64,000 nucleotides of DNA from Haloplanus rubicundus (GTDB lineage: Archaea; Halobacteriota; Halobacteria; Halobacteriales; Haloferacaceae), in the NCBI RefSeq assembly GCF_003342675.1, contig NZ_CP031148.1, forward strand, positions 3,286,001-3,350,000, given 5' to 3'. The translations under genes were made by a program, and so were the position numbers. A model generated the notes under the pieces. It made no database searches, was not told the origin of the DNA, and was given only the letters and a program-made list of their open reading frames with translations. Shown piece by piece: positions 48,397 to 59,841 of this stretch (positions are counted from its first letter, which is position 1; each line of letters starts with the position of its first letter).

Positions 48397-50586
48397 TTAG
48401 ATGTAGTCGACCGACGGCGGGAGTTCGAGCTTCATTCCCTTGCGCTCGCGAATCTCCGTGATGATGTCCGGCTGGAGGTTGTCGGCGAGCACGCGGAAGC
48501 CGGCGTTCTCCGTGTTCCACGACGCGCGACCCTCGGTGGCGCTGCGGATGTCGGAGGAGAAGCCGATCATCTCCTCGACGGGCGCGATGCCCTCGATGAC
48601 CATGAGGTCACCCTCCTGATACATGTCGTCGACGCGGCCACGCCGACCCTGAATCTCGCCCGAGGCCGACCCCATGTGCTCCGAGGGAACGTCGATGCGG
48701 ACGTTCTGGATGGGTTCGAGCAGGCGAATCTCGCCGTCGATCAGCGCGCGGTGGACCGCCTCGCGGACGGCGGGGATGACCTGCGCCGGACCGCGGTGGA
48801 TGGTGTCCTCGTGGAGCTTCGCGTCGTGCAGGCGGATGAGCGCGCCGGAGACGGGTTCCGCGGCGAGCGGGCCGTCGTCCAGCGCCTCCTCCAGCCCCTC
48901 GACGACGAGTTCCATCGTCTCGTTGAGGTGCTGAATCCCCTTCGTGTCGTCGATGAGGATGTTCGTGCCGTGGATGTGCTCGACGTTCTGGGAGGTGTCC
49001 TTGTCCATGCCGGCCTCCTGGAGGGCCTCGCGGCGCTCCAGTTCGGGCATGTCCATCGAGACGTTGCCGAGCTGGATCTCGTCGACGATGTCGTCGCTCA
49101 GGGGCTCGACCGTGATGTAGAACTTGTTGTGGCGGTTCGGCGAGACGCCCTCGACTTCTCCGGAGGGCTGCTGTGGCGACTCGCGAAAGACGACGATGGG
49201 TTCGCCGGTGTTGATCGGGATGCCCTGGTTGCGCTCGATGCGCTGGCCGATGACTTCGAGGTGGAGCTCACCCTGTCCGGAGATGAGGTGTTCGCCCGTC
49301 TCCTCGTTGATCTCGATCTGGATCGTCGGGTCTTCCTTGGCGACCTGCTGGAGCGTCTCGATGAGCTTCGGCAGGTCGTCCATGTTCTTCGCCTCGACGC
49401 TTTTCGTGATGACGGGCTCGCTGATGTGCTCGATGGACTCGAACGGCGTCATCTCGACGCTCGACACCGTGGAACCGGCGATGGCGTCCTTGAGGCCCGT
49501 GACGGCGGCGATGTTGCCCGCGGGGACGCGCTCCACTTCCTCGCGCTCGCCGCCCATGTAGATGCCGACGCTCTGGACGCGGTTCTTGCCCGCCGTCCCG
49601 GAGACGTAGAGCTCCTGGCCCTTCTCGATGGTGCCCGAGAAGACGCGACCGGCCGCGATTTCGCCCGCGTGGGGGTCGATGCCGATGTCGGTGACCATGA
49701 GCACGAGGTCGCCGTCCTCGTCGACCAGCCGCATCGACTCCGCGATGTCGGAGGTGTCGTCGCCGCGCCAGATGCGCGGGATACGACGGGGCTGGGCGTC
49801 CAGCGGGTTCGGGAAGTGCTCACAGACCATGTCGAGCACCACGTCGGAGAGCGGCGTCCGCTCGTGGAGCTCCTGGCGCTTGTCGGCGCGTTCGAGGTCG
49901 ATGATGTCGCCGAAGTCCATGCCCGTCCGCTGCATCGAGGGCATCGAGACGCCCCACTTGTAGAGGGCGGACCCGAAGCCGACGGTGCCGTCCTCGACGC
50001 CGACGGTCCAGTCGTCGTCGATGTCGTCCATCTCCTCGGTCATGCCCCGGATGAGCTCGTTCACGTCGCGGATGACCGACAGGAGCCGCTCCTGCATCTC
50101 CTGGGGGCCCTCCTGGAGCTCGGAGATGAGGCGGTCGACCTTGTTGATGAAGAGGGTCGGCTTGACGCCCTCGCGGAGCGCCTGCCGGAGCACCGTCTCC
50201 GTCTGGGGCATCGCGCCCTCGACGGCGTCGACCACCACGAGCGCGCCGTCGACGGCACGCATCGCCCGCGTCACGTCGCCACCGAAGTCGACGTGGCCCG
50301 GCGTGTCGATCAGGTTGATGAGGTGGTTCTTGTCCTCGTACTCGTGGGTCATCGAGACGTTCGCGGCGTCGATGGTGATGCCGCGTTCCTGCTCGTCTTC
50401 CTCCGTGTCCATCGCGAGCTGCTGGCCCGCAGTGTCCTGCGAGATCATGCCCGCACCGGCGAGCAGGTTGTCCGTCAGAGTCGTCTTACCGTGGTCGACG
50501 TGAGCGGCGATGGCGATGTTCCGGATGTTCTCCGGTTTGTCCATCAGCCGTTCACATTCTTGTACGATCTTCTTTCGTCGGCCCAT
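48397..50586 (-). CDS. fusA: Translation elongation factor EF-2
   Basis: A 729-aa GTPase driving translocation. G-domain motifs [27 protein letters not shown] and NKVD are present. The domain IV tip [16 protein letters not shown] carries His597, the residue converted to diphthamide by the archaeal pathway. Length and domain order are standard for archaeal EF-2. It is separated here from rpsL-rpsG by two unrelated genes. Confidence 0.97.
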   Translation of the reverse strand: MGRRKKIVQECERLMDKPENIRNIAIAAHVDHGKTTLTDNLLAGAGMISQDTAGQQLAMDTEEDEQERGITIDAANVSMTHEYEDKNHLINLIDTPGHVDFGGDVTRAMRAVDGALVVVDAVEGAMPQTETVLRQALREGVKPTLFINKVDRLISELQEGPQEMQERLLSVIRDVNELIRGMTEEMDDIDDDWTVGVEDGTVGFGSALYKWGVSMPSMQRTGMDFGDIIDLERADKRQELHERTPLSDVVLDMVCEHFPNPLDAQPRRIPRIWRGDDTSDIAESMRLVDEDGDLVLMVTDIGIDPHAGEIAAGRVFSGTIEKGQELYVSGTAGKNRVQSVGIYMGGEREEVERVPAGNIAAVTGLKDAIAGSTVSSVEMTPFESIEHISEPVITKSVEAKNMDDLPKLIETLQQVAKEDPTIQIEINEETGEHLISGQGELHLEVIGQRIERNQGIPINTGEPIVVFRESPQQPSGEVEGVSPNRHNKFYITVEPLSDDIVDEIQLGNVSMDMPELERREALQEAGMDKDTSQNVEHIHGTNILIDDTKGIQHLNETMELVVEGLEEALDDGPLAAEPVSGALIRLHDAKLHEDTIHRGPAQVIPAVREAVHRALIDGEIRLLEPIQNVRIDVPSEHMGSASGEIQGRRGRVDDMYQEGDLMVIEGIAPVEEMIGFSSDIRSATEGRASWNTENAGFRVLADNLQPDIITEIRERKGMKLELPPSVDYI

Positions 50587-50740
50587 TACAGGCCCATACC
50601 GTCAGGAGGGTCAAAAGGGTAGTGTTTTGCCGACAACGAAACGCCCGATTTCCGGCGGCTGATCGGGCGTGTCACGCGATACCACGATACGGAGGGGCAC
50701 CACAATCGTCTTATCGTTCTGACCCGTGGTACCAATCAGC

Positions 50741-51502
50741 ATGGACGTACGCGTACAGGGTGGCGCCTCGCCGGACCCGTTTCTCGGCGCCGCCGACCTG
50801 CTGGCGACGGAACACGACCTCGACCGCCCGGTCCACGTGCAGGTCCGGGACGACCCCGACGAACGGACCTGGGCCGCCCACTACGACGACTACCACGTCC
50901 TCAACATCTCCCGGCAGGCCGCCACCAGCGCGATGGCCCGAGAGCTCGCACTCCACGAACTCGCGCACATGGCCCGCCACGAACAGGGCCACGCCTCCCA
51001 CACCCAGTCGACCGACGAGGCGCTCTTTCTCGCCCTCTCCGGCCGGACCGTCGAGCGCCGCAAACTCGCCCACTGCTATCAGATCGCCAACCACATGCGC
51101 GACATCTACGCCGACGACATCACCCTCGACGTCGCGCCCGCGGCCAAGCTGGTGCAGTTCCTCGAATCCCAGCTCGCGGCCGCCGTCGCCGACGCCCCCG
51201 GACCCGCCGGGACGCGGCCGGCCGGCGCCGGACCGGCCCGCGACGGCGCCGACCCCGACATCACCGCCGTCAACGCCGCGTTCGCCCTCGCCCTCGTCGA
51301 GCGCCACGGGCTGATCGACCCCGACCACCGACTCTACGACCTCGCCCGCGCCGCCGCCGCCGACGCCCCCACCGTCGGGATGGAGGCGTTCAAACGCCGA
51401 TTCCGCAACCTCGTCGACGACCCCAGCGAGAGCGACTTCCGGCGTGACCTCGTGGCGGTGACGAAGGAGTACGCCCTCGGCGGCGGCCGGGCGGCGGACT
51501 AG
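50741..51502 (+). CDS. Haloarchaeal DUF5781-like protein with HELAH metalloprotease-like motif
   Basis: A 253-aa soluble protein starting MDVRVQGGASPDPFLGAADL. The segment ARELALHELAHMARHEQGH contains HELAH, an HExxH-type zinc-binding site followed by another histidine, and the surrounding helices fit a small metalloprotease-like fold. The rest is helical and acidic. I recall such proteins as DUF5781; proteolytic activity has not been shown to my knowledge. It is divergent from fusA and convergent with the alcohol dehydrogenase gene (four-base overlap of stops). Confidence 0.75.
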   Translation: MDVRVQGGASPDPFLGAADLLATEHDLDRPVHVQVRDDPDERTWAAHYDDYHVLNISRQAATSAMARELALHELAHMARHEQGHASHTQSTDEALFLALSGRTVERRKLAHCYQIANHMRDIYADDITLDVAPAAKLVQFLESQLAAAVADAPGPAGTRPAGAGPARDGADPDITAVNAAFALALVERHGLIDPDHRLYDLARAAAADAPTVGMEAFKRRFRNLVDDPSESDFRRDLVAVTKEYALGGGRAAD

Positions 51503-52707
51503 CGGCCACGGGCCGACTCGCGCCCCTCGGCCGCCGCCTCGAACACCGCGATCACGTCCTCGCGGTCCATGTCACGGGGGTTGCGGTCGATGTTGTGCTC
51601 GGAGTGTTCGAACGCCACGTCCGCGAACGCCGCGAACGTCTCGCGGTCGAAGTCGCCGTACGTCGCGATGCTCGTCGGCACGTCCACGTCTTCCAGCAGG
51701 TCGAAGACCGCCTCGACGCTCCGGTCGGCGAAGGCCCGCTCCGACTCGCCGGGCCGACGCTCCTCACCGAGCAGGCCGGCCAGATCGGCGAATCGACCGA
51801 CTTCGGCGGGGACGTTGTACCGCATCACGTGTGGGAGGAGGACGCCGTTGGCCAGCCCGTGGCCCAGCCCACACTCCATCCCGAGCGGGTAGGTGAGCGC
51901 GTGGACGGCGCCCAGTCCGGAGTTGACGAACGCCTGCCCCGCGAGCGTCGCCGCGAGGCTCATGTTGGCGCGGGCCGCGTCGTTTTCCGGCCCCTGCGCG
52001 ACGGCGGGCCGCAGGTTCGCCGCGACGAGTTCGACCGCCCGGCGCGCCAGCGTGTCGGTGTAGGGCGTCCGGAGCAGGGAGACGTAGCTCTCTATCGCGT
52101 GGGTCAGCGCGTCCAGCCCCGTCGCCGCCGCGACGCCCGGCGGCATCGTCTCCGTCAGGTCCGGATCGACCGCCGCGAGGTCCGCGAAGAGATGCGGCGA
52201 GAAGACGACCCGTTTCACGCCGCCCTCACGCTCGTCGGCGAAGACGCCGATGTGGGTCACCTCGCTGCCCGTCCCCGCCGTCGTCGGGACGAGCGCCAGC
52301 GGCCCCGTCTCGCCCGGCACGTTGTCCATGCCGAGCATGTCACGCACCGGGCCGCCGTGTTCGGCGAGCGCCGCCGCGAGCTTCGCCGTATCCATCGAAC
52401 TGCCGCCGCCGACGCCCACGACCAGGTCGCGGTCGGCCACCCGTTCGGCCGCGTCCTCGACCATCGACAGCTTCGGCTCGGGCGCCACGCCGTCGTACAC
52501 CGCCACGTCGACGCCCGCGGCGTCGAGGCGGGCGACCGGCGCGTCGATGACGCCGCTGTCGGCCAGGAAGTCGTCGGTGACGACGAGCGCCGATTCGATC
52601 CCCCGCTCCGCCGCGAAGGCTTCGAGGGCGTCGACGGCGCCCGCGCCGTACTCGACGTGGTCGGGACTCCGGATCGAGTGGGATTCGGTGAGCGAACCGA
52701 GTGACAT
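51499..52707 (-). CDS. Iron-containing (group III) alcohol dehydrogenase
   Basis: A 402-aa NAD(P)-dependent oxidoreductase. The cofactor-binding VGVGGGSSMDTAKLAA lies near residue 97-112. Metal ligands are in GLDALTHAIESYVS and in VHALTYPLGMECGLGHGLAN (His residues). Members oxidise alcohols or reduce aldehydes; substrate unknown. The N-terminus begins MSLGSLTESHSIRSPDHVEY. It lies between rpsG and fusA, an unusual guest within the translation-factor block. Confidence 0.92.
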   Translation of the reverse strand: MSLGSLTESHSIRSPDHVEYGAGAVDALEAFAAERGIESALVVTDDFLADSGVIDAPVARLDAAGVDVAVYDGVAPEPKLSMVEDAAERVADRDLVVGVGGGSSMDTAKLAAALAEHGGPVRDMLGMDNVPGETGPLALVPTTAGTGSEVTHIGVFADEREGGVKRVVFSPHLFADLAAVDPDLTETMPPGVAAATGLDALTHAIESYVSLLRTPYTDTLARRAVELVAANLRPAVAQGPENDAARANMSLAATLAGQAFVNSGLGAVHALTYPLGMECGLGHGLANGVLLPHVMRYNVPAEVGRFADLAGLLGEERRPGESERAFADRSVEAVFDLLEDVDVPTSIATYGDFDRETFAAFADVAFEHSEHNIDRNPRDMDREDVIAVFEAAAEGRESARGR

Positions 52708-52780
52708 GCCAACCCCGTCGGGCGGGGGCTACATATACTGTCGGCTGTCGGCCGTCGTCGAAACGAAAGAAAGGTGTAGA

Positions 52781-53395
52781 TTACCGGGCGGCGGCGGCGA
52801 CCCGCTCGGCTTCCTCTTTTTGATTGATGGCGTAGGTCCCGACGTCGTAGTCCGCGGCGCCCATCAACTGCGTGGCGAGCGCCTGCGCGGCGCTCGTCGG
52901 CGTCTTGTAGGACCCGCGGTAGGTCCCCTCCGCGAGGAACTTCAGCGCCTGGTCGACCCGGCGCTGGGGCGCCACGTCGACGGCCTGCGGGACGGAGATG
53001 CCGCCGTATTTCAGGCGGACCGTCTCCTCACGCGGCGCGGCGTTCTCGACGGCCGTGACGAGCACCTGCACCGGGTTCTCCTCCGTGTCCTCGTGGACGA
53101 TCTCGAAGGCGTCGCGGACGATACGCATCGCCTGCTGCTTTTTCCCCGTGTTCTCCTCGGTCTGCATCAGGCGGTTGATCAACCGCTCGACGACCGAGAT
53201 TTCGCTCTTCTGGAACTGCTTGGAGGCGTGGCGACCCATCGTGTGCGCAATGGGGGTCACGTTGATGTAGCGCTGCGTGCTGGGGTCGTTGTACGCGATG
53301 TCGTCCGTCTCCCAGACGCCGAAGAGCAGCGCGTCCGTCTCCTGGTCCTCGCTCCCGGCCGGGGCGTCCGGCTCGGGGGTGTCGCTCTCGGACAT
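52781..53395 (-). CDS. rpsG: 30S ribosomal protein uS7
   Basis: A 204-aa primary 16S rRNA-binding protein of the small-subunit head. An acidic extension of about 25 residues precedes the conserved core: YNDPSTQRYINVTPIAHTMG, RLINRLMQTEENTGKKQQAM, GGISVPQAVDVAPQRRVDQA. The start overlaps the rpsL stop (TAATG), so translation is coupled. It is the 3' gene of the short rpsL-rpsG unit. Confidence 0.96.
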   Translation of the reverse strand: MSESDTPEPDAPAGSEDQETDALLFGVWETDDIAYNDPSTQRYINVTPIAHTMGRHASKQFQKSEISVVERLINRLMQTEENTGKKQQAMRIVRDAFEIVHEDTEENPVQVLVTAVENAAPREETVRLKYGGISVPQAVDVAPQRRVDQALKFLAEGTYRGSYKTPTSAAQALATQLMGAADYDVGTYAINQKEEAERVAAAAR

Positions 53396-53823
53396 TATCG
53401 GACCGGTTTCTCCGCGTTCCCGCGGACGAGTTCGATCATCGACACGCCGTTGACCTTCTCGACTTTGTAGTTCACGCCGGAGAGGTCGCCCATCGCACGA
53501 CCCTTCGCGCCGCCGATGCCGGCGATGGTGACCTCGTCGTGTTCGTCGATGAAGGAGATGGCGCCGTCGCCGGGACAGAAGGCCGTCACCTGCTTCCCGT
53601 TCTTGATGAGCTGGACCCGGACGCACTTCCGGATCGCGGAGTTGGGCTGTTTCGCCTCGATGCCGACCTTCTCGAGGACGATGCCCCGGGCCTGGGGCGC
53701 ACCCTCGAGCGGGTCCGATTTCTTCCGGAGGCCGCGCTCGCGTCGCGCGTACTCCGAGTCGGACCACCGTCGCGTCTGGCGGTCCTTCTTGAGTTTGCGG
53801 GCCGCGTACTTGCCGTTCGCCAT
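53395..53823 (-). CDS. rpsL: 30S ribosomal protein uS12
   Basis: A 142-aa protein at the decoding centre. Conserved blocks are [40 protein letters not shown] and [20 protein letters not shown], including the lysine/proline loops that contact the A site. A GCTTAAGTAG box about 30 bases upstream (near 53850) fits a TATA element with a short leader. It is coupled to rpsG. Confidence 0.96.
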   Translation of the reverse strand: MANGKYAARKLKKDRQTRRWSDSEYARRERGLRKKSDPLEGAPQARGIVLEKVGIEAKQPNSAIRKCVRVQLIKNGKQVTAFCPGDGAISFIDEHDEVTIAGIGGAKGRAMGDLSGVNYKVEKVNGVSMIELVRGNAEKPVR

Positions 53824-54041
53824 AGTGCAACTCAGTTGCCGACGGAGCTACTTAAGCCTCCCTTTTCCGGATCGACGAAACCGGCTCAGAACGCGTTAGG
53901 GCACCCGCTACTCCGATCTGAGCCGGTCCTCTCGCCCGAGCCGCGCCCGGAGAACGACGCTCAGCGTCGAAAGAGCGCCGAGAGGGCGTGAGAGCCGGCC
54001 CCCCCAGAAGCCTTATTTCGGCGGTACCGCCACACGCGGCC

Positions 54042-55241
54042 ATGGGCTCCCGCCGACACGCCCTCGCCCTCCTCGGAAGCACCGCGACGGTCGGTCTGAG
54101 CGGCTGTCTGTTCGGCGGCTTCGGCGCCGGCGAGTCCGGCCCGCCGCCGACCGTCTCGAACCGCCGCGTCGAGACGGCGGGGTCGGTTCCACAGTATCAG
54201 GTCGACGCCGACAACGCCGGTGTCCTCCCCGGCGCCGCGCCCACGGACCCGTCTATCGCGTGGCGCCGCACGCCGAACCGGTACGACGCCGCCCAACCCG
54301 TCGTCGACGGCGACGCCATCTACGTCGCCTTCGACGGCGCTCTGGTGAGCCTCGCCATCGGCGACGGCGACGAGTCGTGGACCGTCGACGCGGGCCACGC
54401 CTCGGCGGCCGCGCCGGCCGTCCACGACGGCACCGTGTATCTGACCGTCTGGAACGGCGGCGAATCCGTTCCTCGCGGCCTCGTCGCCGTCGACGCCGCC
54501 GACGGCACCGAACGCTGGCGCGCCCTCACCGACAACGACGTCAACGCGTCGCCCACCCCGACCGACGACGCTGTCTTCGTCGGCGGCGGGTTCGAGAACT
54601 CGGCGGTGGCCGCCGTGGAACACGACGGGACCGTCAGGTGGCGCCGCGACCTCGGCGTGTACGCTGCCGCCCCCGCCGTCGTCGACGCTCTCGCCGTCTA
54701 CGCGACCGGCGAGTCTGGGTCGGTCGTCGCCCTCGATACGGAGACGGGGGAGACGGTCTGGGAGCGGTCGGTCGACGGCCGAACCACGGCCGCGCCGGCC
54801 GTCGTCGGGGAGTCGGTCGTCGTCGCCGACGAGACGGGGACGGTCCGCCGTCTCGACGCCACGACGGGCGAGGAGAAGTGGCACGCGACCGTCGACGGCC
54901 GCGTCGACCGCTCGGTGGCCGTCGACGACGTGGCCGTCGTCGCACACGACGGGGGCCTGACGGCGCTCGCACTGGCGGGTGGCGAACGACGATGGACGAC
55001 CGACCTCGACGCCGACCCGACCGCCCCGATTCTGACCGACGACGCCGTCGTCGTCGGCGCGGGGCGGGACGTGGTCGCGCTCGCCCGCTCCGACGGGGCG
55101 GAGCGCTGGCGGGTCGAGACGCGAGAACGGAGTTACACGGACGTGTTCCTGAGCGGCGTGACCGGATCGCCCGTCGTCGTCGACGGGACCGTCGTCGTCG
55201 CGACGCAGGCCGGCGACGTGTACGCGCTCGACGACGGCTAA
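54042..55241 (+). CDS. PQQ-type beta-propeller lipoprotein exported by Tat
   Basis: A 399-aa surface protein. The N-terminus MGSRRHALALLGSTATVGLS carries a twin-arginine motif and then GC, a lipobox (LSGC) whose cysteine would be lipid-modified after Tat export. The body has repeated blades of the PQQ/WD-like propeller type with AxDxxTGxxxW-like motifs (ALDTETGETVWERSVDGRTT, RLDATTGEEKWHATVDGRVD). BamB-like or sensor roles are possible; no PQQ enzyme partner is nearby. It lies antisense between nusA and rpsL. Confidence 0.88.
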   Translation: MGSRRHALALLGSTATVGLSGCLFGGFGAGESGPPPTVSNRRVETAGSVPQYQVDADNAGVLPGAAPTDPSIAWRRTPNRYDAAQPVVDGDAIYVAFDGALVSLAIGDGDESWTVDAGHASAAAPAVHDGTVYLTVWNGGESVPRGLVAVDAADGTERWRALTDNDVNASPTPTDDAVFVGGGFENSAVAAVEHDGTVRWRRDLGVYAAAPAVVDALAVYATGESGSVVALDTETGETVWERSVDGRTTAAPAVVGESVVVADETGTVRRLDATTGEEKWHATVDGRVDRSVAVDDVAVVAHDGGLTALALAGGERRWTTDLDADPTAPILTDDAVVVGAGRDVVALARSDGAERWRVETRERSYTDVFLSGVTGSPVVVDGTVVVATQAGDVYALDDG

Positions 55242-55260
55242 GTGAGCCGCGTGACCGCCG

Positions 55261-55686
55261 TCACGTCAACTGCACGTCGTCCAACTCGTAATGTCGGCGC
55301 GCCAGTCGCCGCGCCGTCTCGATGTTGCGCCCGTCGCGCCCGATGGCGGCGCCGCGGTCGGCGTCCGGGACCTCCGCGTAGGCCACCCGGTCGCCCTGTT
55401 CGCTGATCGTGACGTGCGTCACCGCCGCCGGGGAGAGCACGTTGGCGACGAACGCCTCCGGCGTGTCCGCGTCCTCGACGAGTTCGACCGTCCGGCCGAG
55501 CGCCTCCTCGACGCGCCGGACGTTTCGGCCGCCGGGACCGACCGCCTGTGCCATCTCGCCGGCCGCGACGAGGAAGACGACGCGGTCGGCGTCGTCGTAA
55601 ACCAGGCAGTCACGGGCGGTCGCGCCGGTTTCGTCCTCGAACCGGGCGATGTACCGGCGGTCGCGATCCGAGAGGGTGACCCGCAT
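55261..55686 (-). CDS. nusA: NusA-like KH-domain transcription protein
   Basis: A 141-aa archaeal NusA consisting of two KH domains. The first has MAQAVGPGGRNVRRVEEALG and the second RGAAIGRDGRNIETARRLAR, both with the GxxG loop that binds RNA. Bacterial NusA N-terminal and S1 domains are absent, as in all archaea. It is the last gene of the polymerase operon here, nine bases after rpoA2. Confidence 0.93.
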   Translation of the reverse strand: MRVTLSDRDRRYIARFEDETGATARDCLVYDDADRVVFLVAAGEMAQAVGPGGRNVRRVEEALGRTVELVEDADTPEAFVANVLSPAAVTHVTISEQGDRVAYAEVPDADRGAAIGRDGRNIETARRLARRHYELDDVQLT

Positions 55687-55695
55687 CGTGCGAGC

Positions 55696-56907
55696 CTAGT
55701 CGTCCGACGGCTGCTTCGCGCTGAACGAGCCCATCCGCAGGTCCACGTCGCCGGTGCCGATGGCGACCGGCTTGCCGACGATGACGTTCTCGATGACGCC
55801 GTCGAGGCGGTCGCGCTCGCCGTGGATCGCCGCGTCGAGCAGGTGGTTGACCGTCACCTCGAAGGCGGCGCGGGCGAGCACCGACTCCTTCGATCCCGAG
55901 ATGCCGTGCCGGCCGATGGACTCGATGGTGCCGCGGTTGGTCATGATGTCCGCGACGAGCATCAGGTGGCGGACGTTCACGTCGTCCAGCCCCTGCTCTT
56001 CGAGCGTGTCCATCGTCTCGTTGATGATGGCCTCACGGGCCGCCTCGACGCCGAGGTTGCGGTAGATCTCGTGGATGTTGTTACAGGTCGTCCGCGAGGC
56101 GTCGACGCCCTCGATTTCGATCACGTCGCCGAAGGCCGACCCCTCGGTGTAGAGGACGAACTCCTCGCCGTCGTCGAGGGTCTCCTTCCGGATGACGACC
56201 CGGGAAACCTCCTCGATCCCCTTGAACACCACGTCGCGAAGCTCCTCGACCAACTGGAGCAGTTCGCGGTAGCTGGGTTCGGAGGGGCCGAACTCGATGA
56301 GCGTCCCCGAGCGCCGGGTCTGGACGCCGAGGGCGTCCTCGATGGTCTCGGCGATCTCCGCGGCGATCTCACCCACGTCGCCGACGGTCGGCCACCGCTC
56401 CAGCAGCGTCTCCTCGTTGAGGTCGACCTGCACCAGCATGTCCGCGACGTTCGTCGACACGTCACCCAGCGAGAGGATCTTGGTCGACTCGATGGACCAC
56501 ACCACCTCGTGGGCGCGTTCGCGGTCGGTCGCGTACTCCTCGTCGAGATACACCGTCATCATCGGCGTGTCCGGCGTCTTCCGCGCGTCGACGAGTTCGA
56601 TCAGCCGCGGGAGCCCCTGGGTCACGTCGATCTCCGCGACGCCCGCGTAGTGGAACGTGTTCATCGTCATCTGCGTCCCGGGCTCGCCGATGGACTGTGC
56701 CGACACCGTGCCGACGGGGTCGAGCGGGTCGACCCGCGTGTCGACGTAGCGCGACTCGGTCGCCTGCGCGATCTCGTTCGCCTGCTCGACCGTGACCGTC
56801 CCGCGGTCCTCGATGGTCTCGTAGATCTGGGTCTTGAGCCGCCGGGGCAACTCCGTGTCCTCGACGACCGCCTCGATGTCCTCGGTGACGTGTTCGTACT
56901 CAGTCAT
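55696..56907 (-). CDS. rpoA2: DNA-directed RNA polymerase subunit A''
   Basis: A 403-aa C-terminal part of the split largest subunit (Rpo1C). It carries the trigger-loop region ([20 protein letters not shown]) and the jaw and clamp C-terminal segments ([40 protein letters not shown]). The start overlaps the end of rpoA1 by eight bases, giving coupled translation of the two halves. Confidence 0.97.
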   Translation of the reverse strand: MTEYEHVTEDIEAVVEDTELPRRLKTQIYETIEDRGTVTVEQANEIAQATESRYVDTRVDPLDPVGTVSAQSIGEPGTQMTMNTFHYAGVAEIDVTQGLPRLIELVDARKTPDTPMMTVYLDEEYATDRERAHEVVWSIESTKILSLGDVSTNVADMLVQVDLNEETLLERWPTVGDVGEIAAEIAETIEDALGVQTRRSGTLIEFGPSEPSYRELLQLVEELRDVVFKGIEEVSRVVIRKETLDDGEEFVLYTEGSAFGDVIEIEGVDASRTTCNNIHEIYRNLGVEAAREAIINETMDTLEEQGLDDVNVRHLMLVADIMTNRGTIESIGRHGISGSKESVLARAAFEVTVNHLLDAAIHGERDRLDGVIENVIVGKPVAIGTGDVDLRMGSFSAKQPSDD

Positions 56908-59839
56908 CGGACTCCACCTCCATGCCCTGGGCCTTGTTCAGACCGGGGCCGGCGTATTCGGAGAGGTTCGTCGGCGGCTCGCGCTCGCCGAGGAACCGCT
57001 CTTTCTCCTGGTCGGAGTCGAACTCCGCCTCGATGACCCGATCCGCGATCCCTTCGACGTCGATGGGGTTGTCGTCGGTGGAAGACACCTTCACCGGACT
57101 GGTGCCGTCCTCGCCGAATTCGAACTGGACGATGGTGTCGGAGGTGTCGCGGACGGTGCCGTCGTACTGCGACTCGAGTTCGGACAGGGCGTTGATGAGG
57201 CGGCGCTGCAGGTAGCCGGACTTCGAGGTCCGGACTGCCGTGTCGACCAGCCCCTCGCGGCCACCCATGGCGTGGAAGAAGAACTCCCGCGGCGTCAGCC
57301 CGCCACGGTAGGAGTTCTCGACGAAGCCGTGGGCCTCCGCGGAGAGGTCGTTCGGCTCGTAGTGGCTGAGGGTGCGGTCCTCGTAGCCGCGGTTGATCCG
57401 CTCGCCGCGGACTGCCTGCTGGCCCACACAGCCGGCCATCTGGGTGAGGTTGAGCATCGACCCACGGGCGCCCGACCGGGCCATGATGACCGCCGGGTTG
57501 TCCTCGTCGAAGTGGTCCTCGGCGATCTCGCCCGCGCTGTCGCGGGCCTTGCCGAGCGTCTGCATGATCTTCATCTCCAGCGTCTCGTCGATAGTCCGAC
57601 CGGGGAGGGACTCGAGGTCACCCGCCTCGTAGGAGTCGATCAGGTCCTCGATCCGCTCGTAGGCGTTCCCGATGGCCTCGTCGACCATCTCGTTCGCCTC
57701 CTCCGGGATCGACTCGTCGTCGATGCCGAGCGAGAACCCGAAGTGCATGATCGCCCGCATCGCCAGCGCGGCCACCTCGTTGATGAACACGCGGGCGCGC
57801 GTCTCGGAGTACACCTTGGTCAGGGTGTCGACGATTTCGCCGCCGAACGCGCCGACCGCGTCCTCGTCGATGGTGCCCTCGACCAACTGGCCGTCCTCGA
57901 TGCGGACGGTGTCACCGGCCGACGACGTGAACTCGAGGTTCAGGTCGTCGGGCAGGAGTTCGGAGAAGACGGTGCGGCCCGTCCAGTAGGGCTCGCCGTC
58001 CTCCTCCCCGTCCGCCGGCGGGAGTTCGTCCACGCTCGTCGCGCGGAGCAGGTCGAGCGCCTGCGTCTCCGAGAAGTGGGGGTTCTCGTGGGTCAGCAGG
58101 TAGGTCCCGCTGATGTGGTCCTGAATCGCGCCGATGATGTTCTCGCCGAAGCGAGGGGAGAGGATCTGCTCCTGAACCCGCATCAGCACCCGAGCCTCCG
58201 CCCGCGCCTCCTCGTTCTGGAGGGCGTGCATGTTCATCTCGTCGCCGTCGAAGTCGGCGTTGTACGGCGGGCAGACAGTGGTGTTCAGCCGGAACGTCTT
58301 GTACGGCATCACGACCACCTCGTGGGCCATGATCGACATCCGATGCAGCGATGGCTGTCGGTTGAAGATCACGATGTCGCCGTCGACGAGGTGGCGGTTG
58401 ACCTCCCACCCTTCCTCCACCTTGGTGGCGAGTTCCTCACAGTTCTTCTCGGTGACCTTCAGTCGGCGGCCGTCGGGCCGGCGCACGTAGTTCGCGCCCG
58501 GATGCCCCTCCGGCCCGTTGGCGACGTACTGTCGCGCGTTGTCGACGTTGCGCTCGGTCACGTTCAGCGTCTGTGTCATCTCCGTGGCGACCCGTTCGGG
58601 CACCCCGACCTCGTTGAGCGACAGGGTCGGGTCCGGACTGATGACCGTCCGGGCCGAGAAGTTGACGCGCTTCCCGGACAGCGAGCCACGGAAGCGGCCC
58701 TCCTTGCCCTTGAGGCGCTGGGAGAGCGTCTTCAGCGGTCGACCGGAGCGGTGGCGCGCCGGCGGCGTCCCCGAAATCTCGTTGTCGATGAACGTGGTGA
58801 CGTGGTACTGGAGCAGTTCCCAGAGGTCCTCGATGATGAGCTGGGGCGCACCGGCCTCGCGGTTCTCCATGAACCGCTGGTTGATGCGGATGATGTCCAC
58901 CAGCTTGTGGGTCAGGTCGTCCTCGGAGCGCTGGCCGTTGTCCAGCGTGATGGAGGGACGGGCCGTCACCGGCGGCACCGGCAGGACGGTGAGGATCATC
59001 CACTCCGGCCGCGACCGGCTGGGATCGATGCCCAGCACCTCGATGTCCTCGTCCGGGATGTCCTCGAACCAGTCCCGGATGTCGGAGGGCATCAGCTTGT
59101 TCATGTCCTCCTCGGTCAGGTCCACACCGAGGGCCTTCTCCAACTGCTTCCGCGTGTCGCTTTTCGGCCGGAACTCGCCGGCCATGATGTCGTTGACGCG
59201 CTCCAGATCGATACCGAGACCCTCCGCGAGTTCTCGGGGACTCGTCCCCTCGTCGTCCTCGTCGTCCGGGTCGGGCTGCATCGCCTCGGCGATGCGCTCC
59301 GAATAGTCCCCGGCGAGCACGTCCTGCACCTCGTAGTAGGTGGTCGGCTTCTCGTGTTTGATGTCGTGCATCACGCCGTCGCAGTCCGGGAACGGGCAGT
59401 AGCTCTGCTTGCGCGCCTGCCGGACCGCCGCCTTCAGCACGTCGTTGGGGTCCTTGCCGAGCTCCTCGGCCCGGGCGAGGTTCCCCTCGTACTCCTCGCG
59501 TTCCTCCTCGGTGAGCGCCAGCCGACCGCACTCCCGACACGTCGAGCGCAGGAGCCGCCGGATGAGCTTCGTGAAGCCGACGTGGATGACGGGCGCCGCG
59601 AGTTCGATGTGGCCGAAGTGCCCGTTACACGACCCCGAGTGCTGGCCGCAGGTCCGACACTCCAGTCCGGGGTCGATGACGCCCAGACGCGGGTCCATCA
59701 ACCCCATGTCGATGGGGTAGCCGTCGTCGTCGTAGGTGTCCGCCGTGATGACCTTCGTCGCGGACATGTCGCGATACGTCTCCGGGTCCATCAGCCCGAA
59801 CTGAATGCCGCCGATCTCCTTTGGTGTCTGCATTGACAT
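56900..59839 (-). CDS. rpoA1: DNA-directed RNA polymerase subunit A'
   Basis: A 979-aa N-terminal part of the largest subunit (Rpo1N). It holds the active-site motif [10 protein letters not shown] at about residues 526-535 that chelates catalytic Mg2+. Zinc sites [17 protein letters not shown] and [13 protein letters not shown] lie near the N-terminus. An acidic inserted segment around 180-280 ([20 protein letters not shown]) reads like a helix-turn-helix-containing insertion typical of haloarchaea. The start follows the rpoB1 stop by two bases. Confidence 0.97.
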   Translation of the reverse strand: MSMQTPKEIGGIQFGLMDPETYRDMSATKVITADTYDDDGYPIDMGLMDPRLGVIDPGLECRTCGQHSGSCNGHFGHIELAAPVIHVGFTKLIRRLLRSTCRECGRLALTEEEREEYEGNLARAEELGKDPNDVLKAAVRQARKQSYCPFPDCDGVMHDIKHEKPTTYYEVQDVLAGDYSERIAEAMQPDPDDEDDEGTSPRELAEGLGIDLERVNDIMAGEFRPKSDTRKQLEKALGVDLTEEDMNKLMPSDIRDWFEDIPDEDIEVLGIDPSRSRPEWMILTVLPVPPVTARPSITLDNGQRSEDDLTHKLVDIIRINQRFMENREAGAPQLIIEDLWELLQYHVTTFIDNEISGTPPARHRSGRPLKTLSQRLKGKEGRFRGSLSGKRVNFSARTVISPDPTLSLNEVGVPERVATEMTQTLNVTERNVDNARQYVANGPEGHPGANYVRRPDGRRLKVTEKNCEELATKVEEGWEVNRHLVDGDIVIFNRQPSLHRMSIMAHEVVVMPYKTFRLNTTVCPPYNADFDGDEMNMHALQNEEARAEARVLMRVQEQILSPRFGENIIGAIQDHISGTYLLTHENPHFSETQALDLLRATSVDELPPADGEEDGEPYWTGRTVFSELLPDDLNLEFTSSAGDTVRIEDGQLVEGTIDEDAVGAFGGEIVDTLTKVYSETRARVFINEVAALAMRAIMHFGFSLGIDDESIPEEANEMVDEAIGNAYERIEDLIDSYEAGDLESLPGRTIDETLEMKIMQTLGKARDSAGEIAEDHFDEDNPAVIMARSGARGSMLNLTQMAGCVGQQAVRGERINRGYEDRTLSHYEPNDLSAEAHGFVENSYRGGLTPREFFFHAMGGREGLVDTAVRTSKSGYLQRRLINALSELESQYDGTVRDTSDTIVQFEFGEDGTSPVKVSSTDDNPIDVEGIADRVIEAEFDSDQEKERFLGEREPPTNLSEYAGPGLNKAQGMEVESDD

Positions 59840-59841
59840 TG

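Noticed and set aside
56834-59836. A 1000-codon open frame antisense to rpoA1
   Set aside because: It mirrors the codon structure of rpoA1; high-GC archaeal genes routinely leave the opposite strand open, and the product is low-complexity Val/Asp/Arg/His with no domain.
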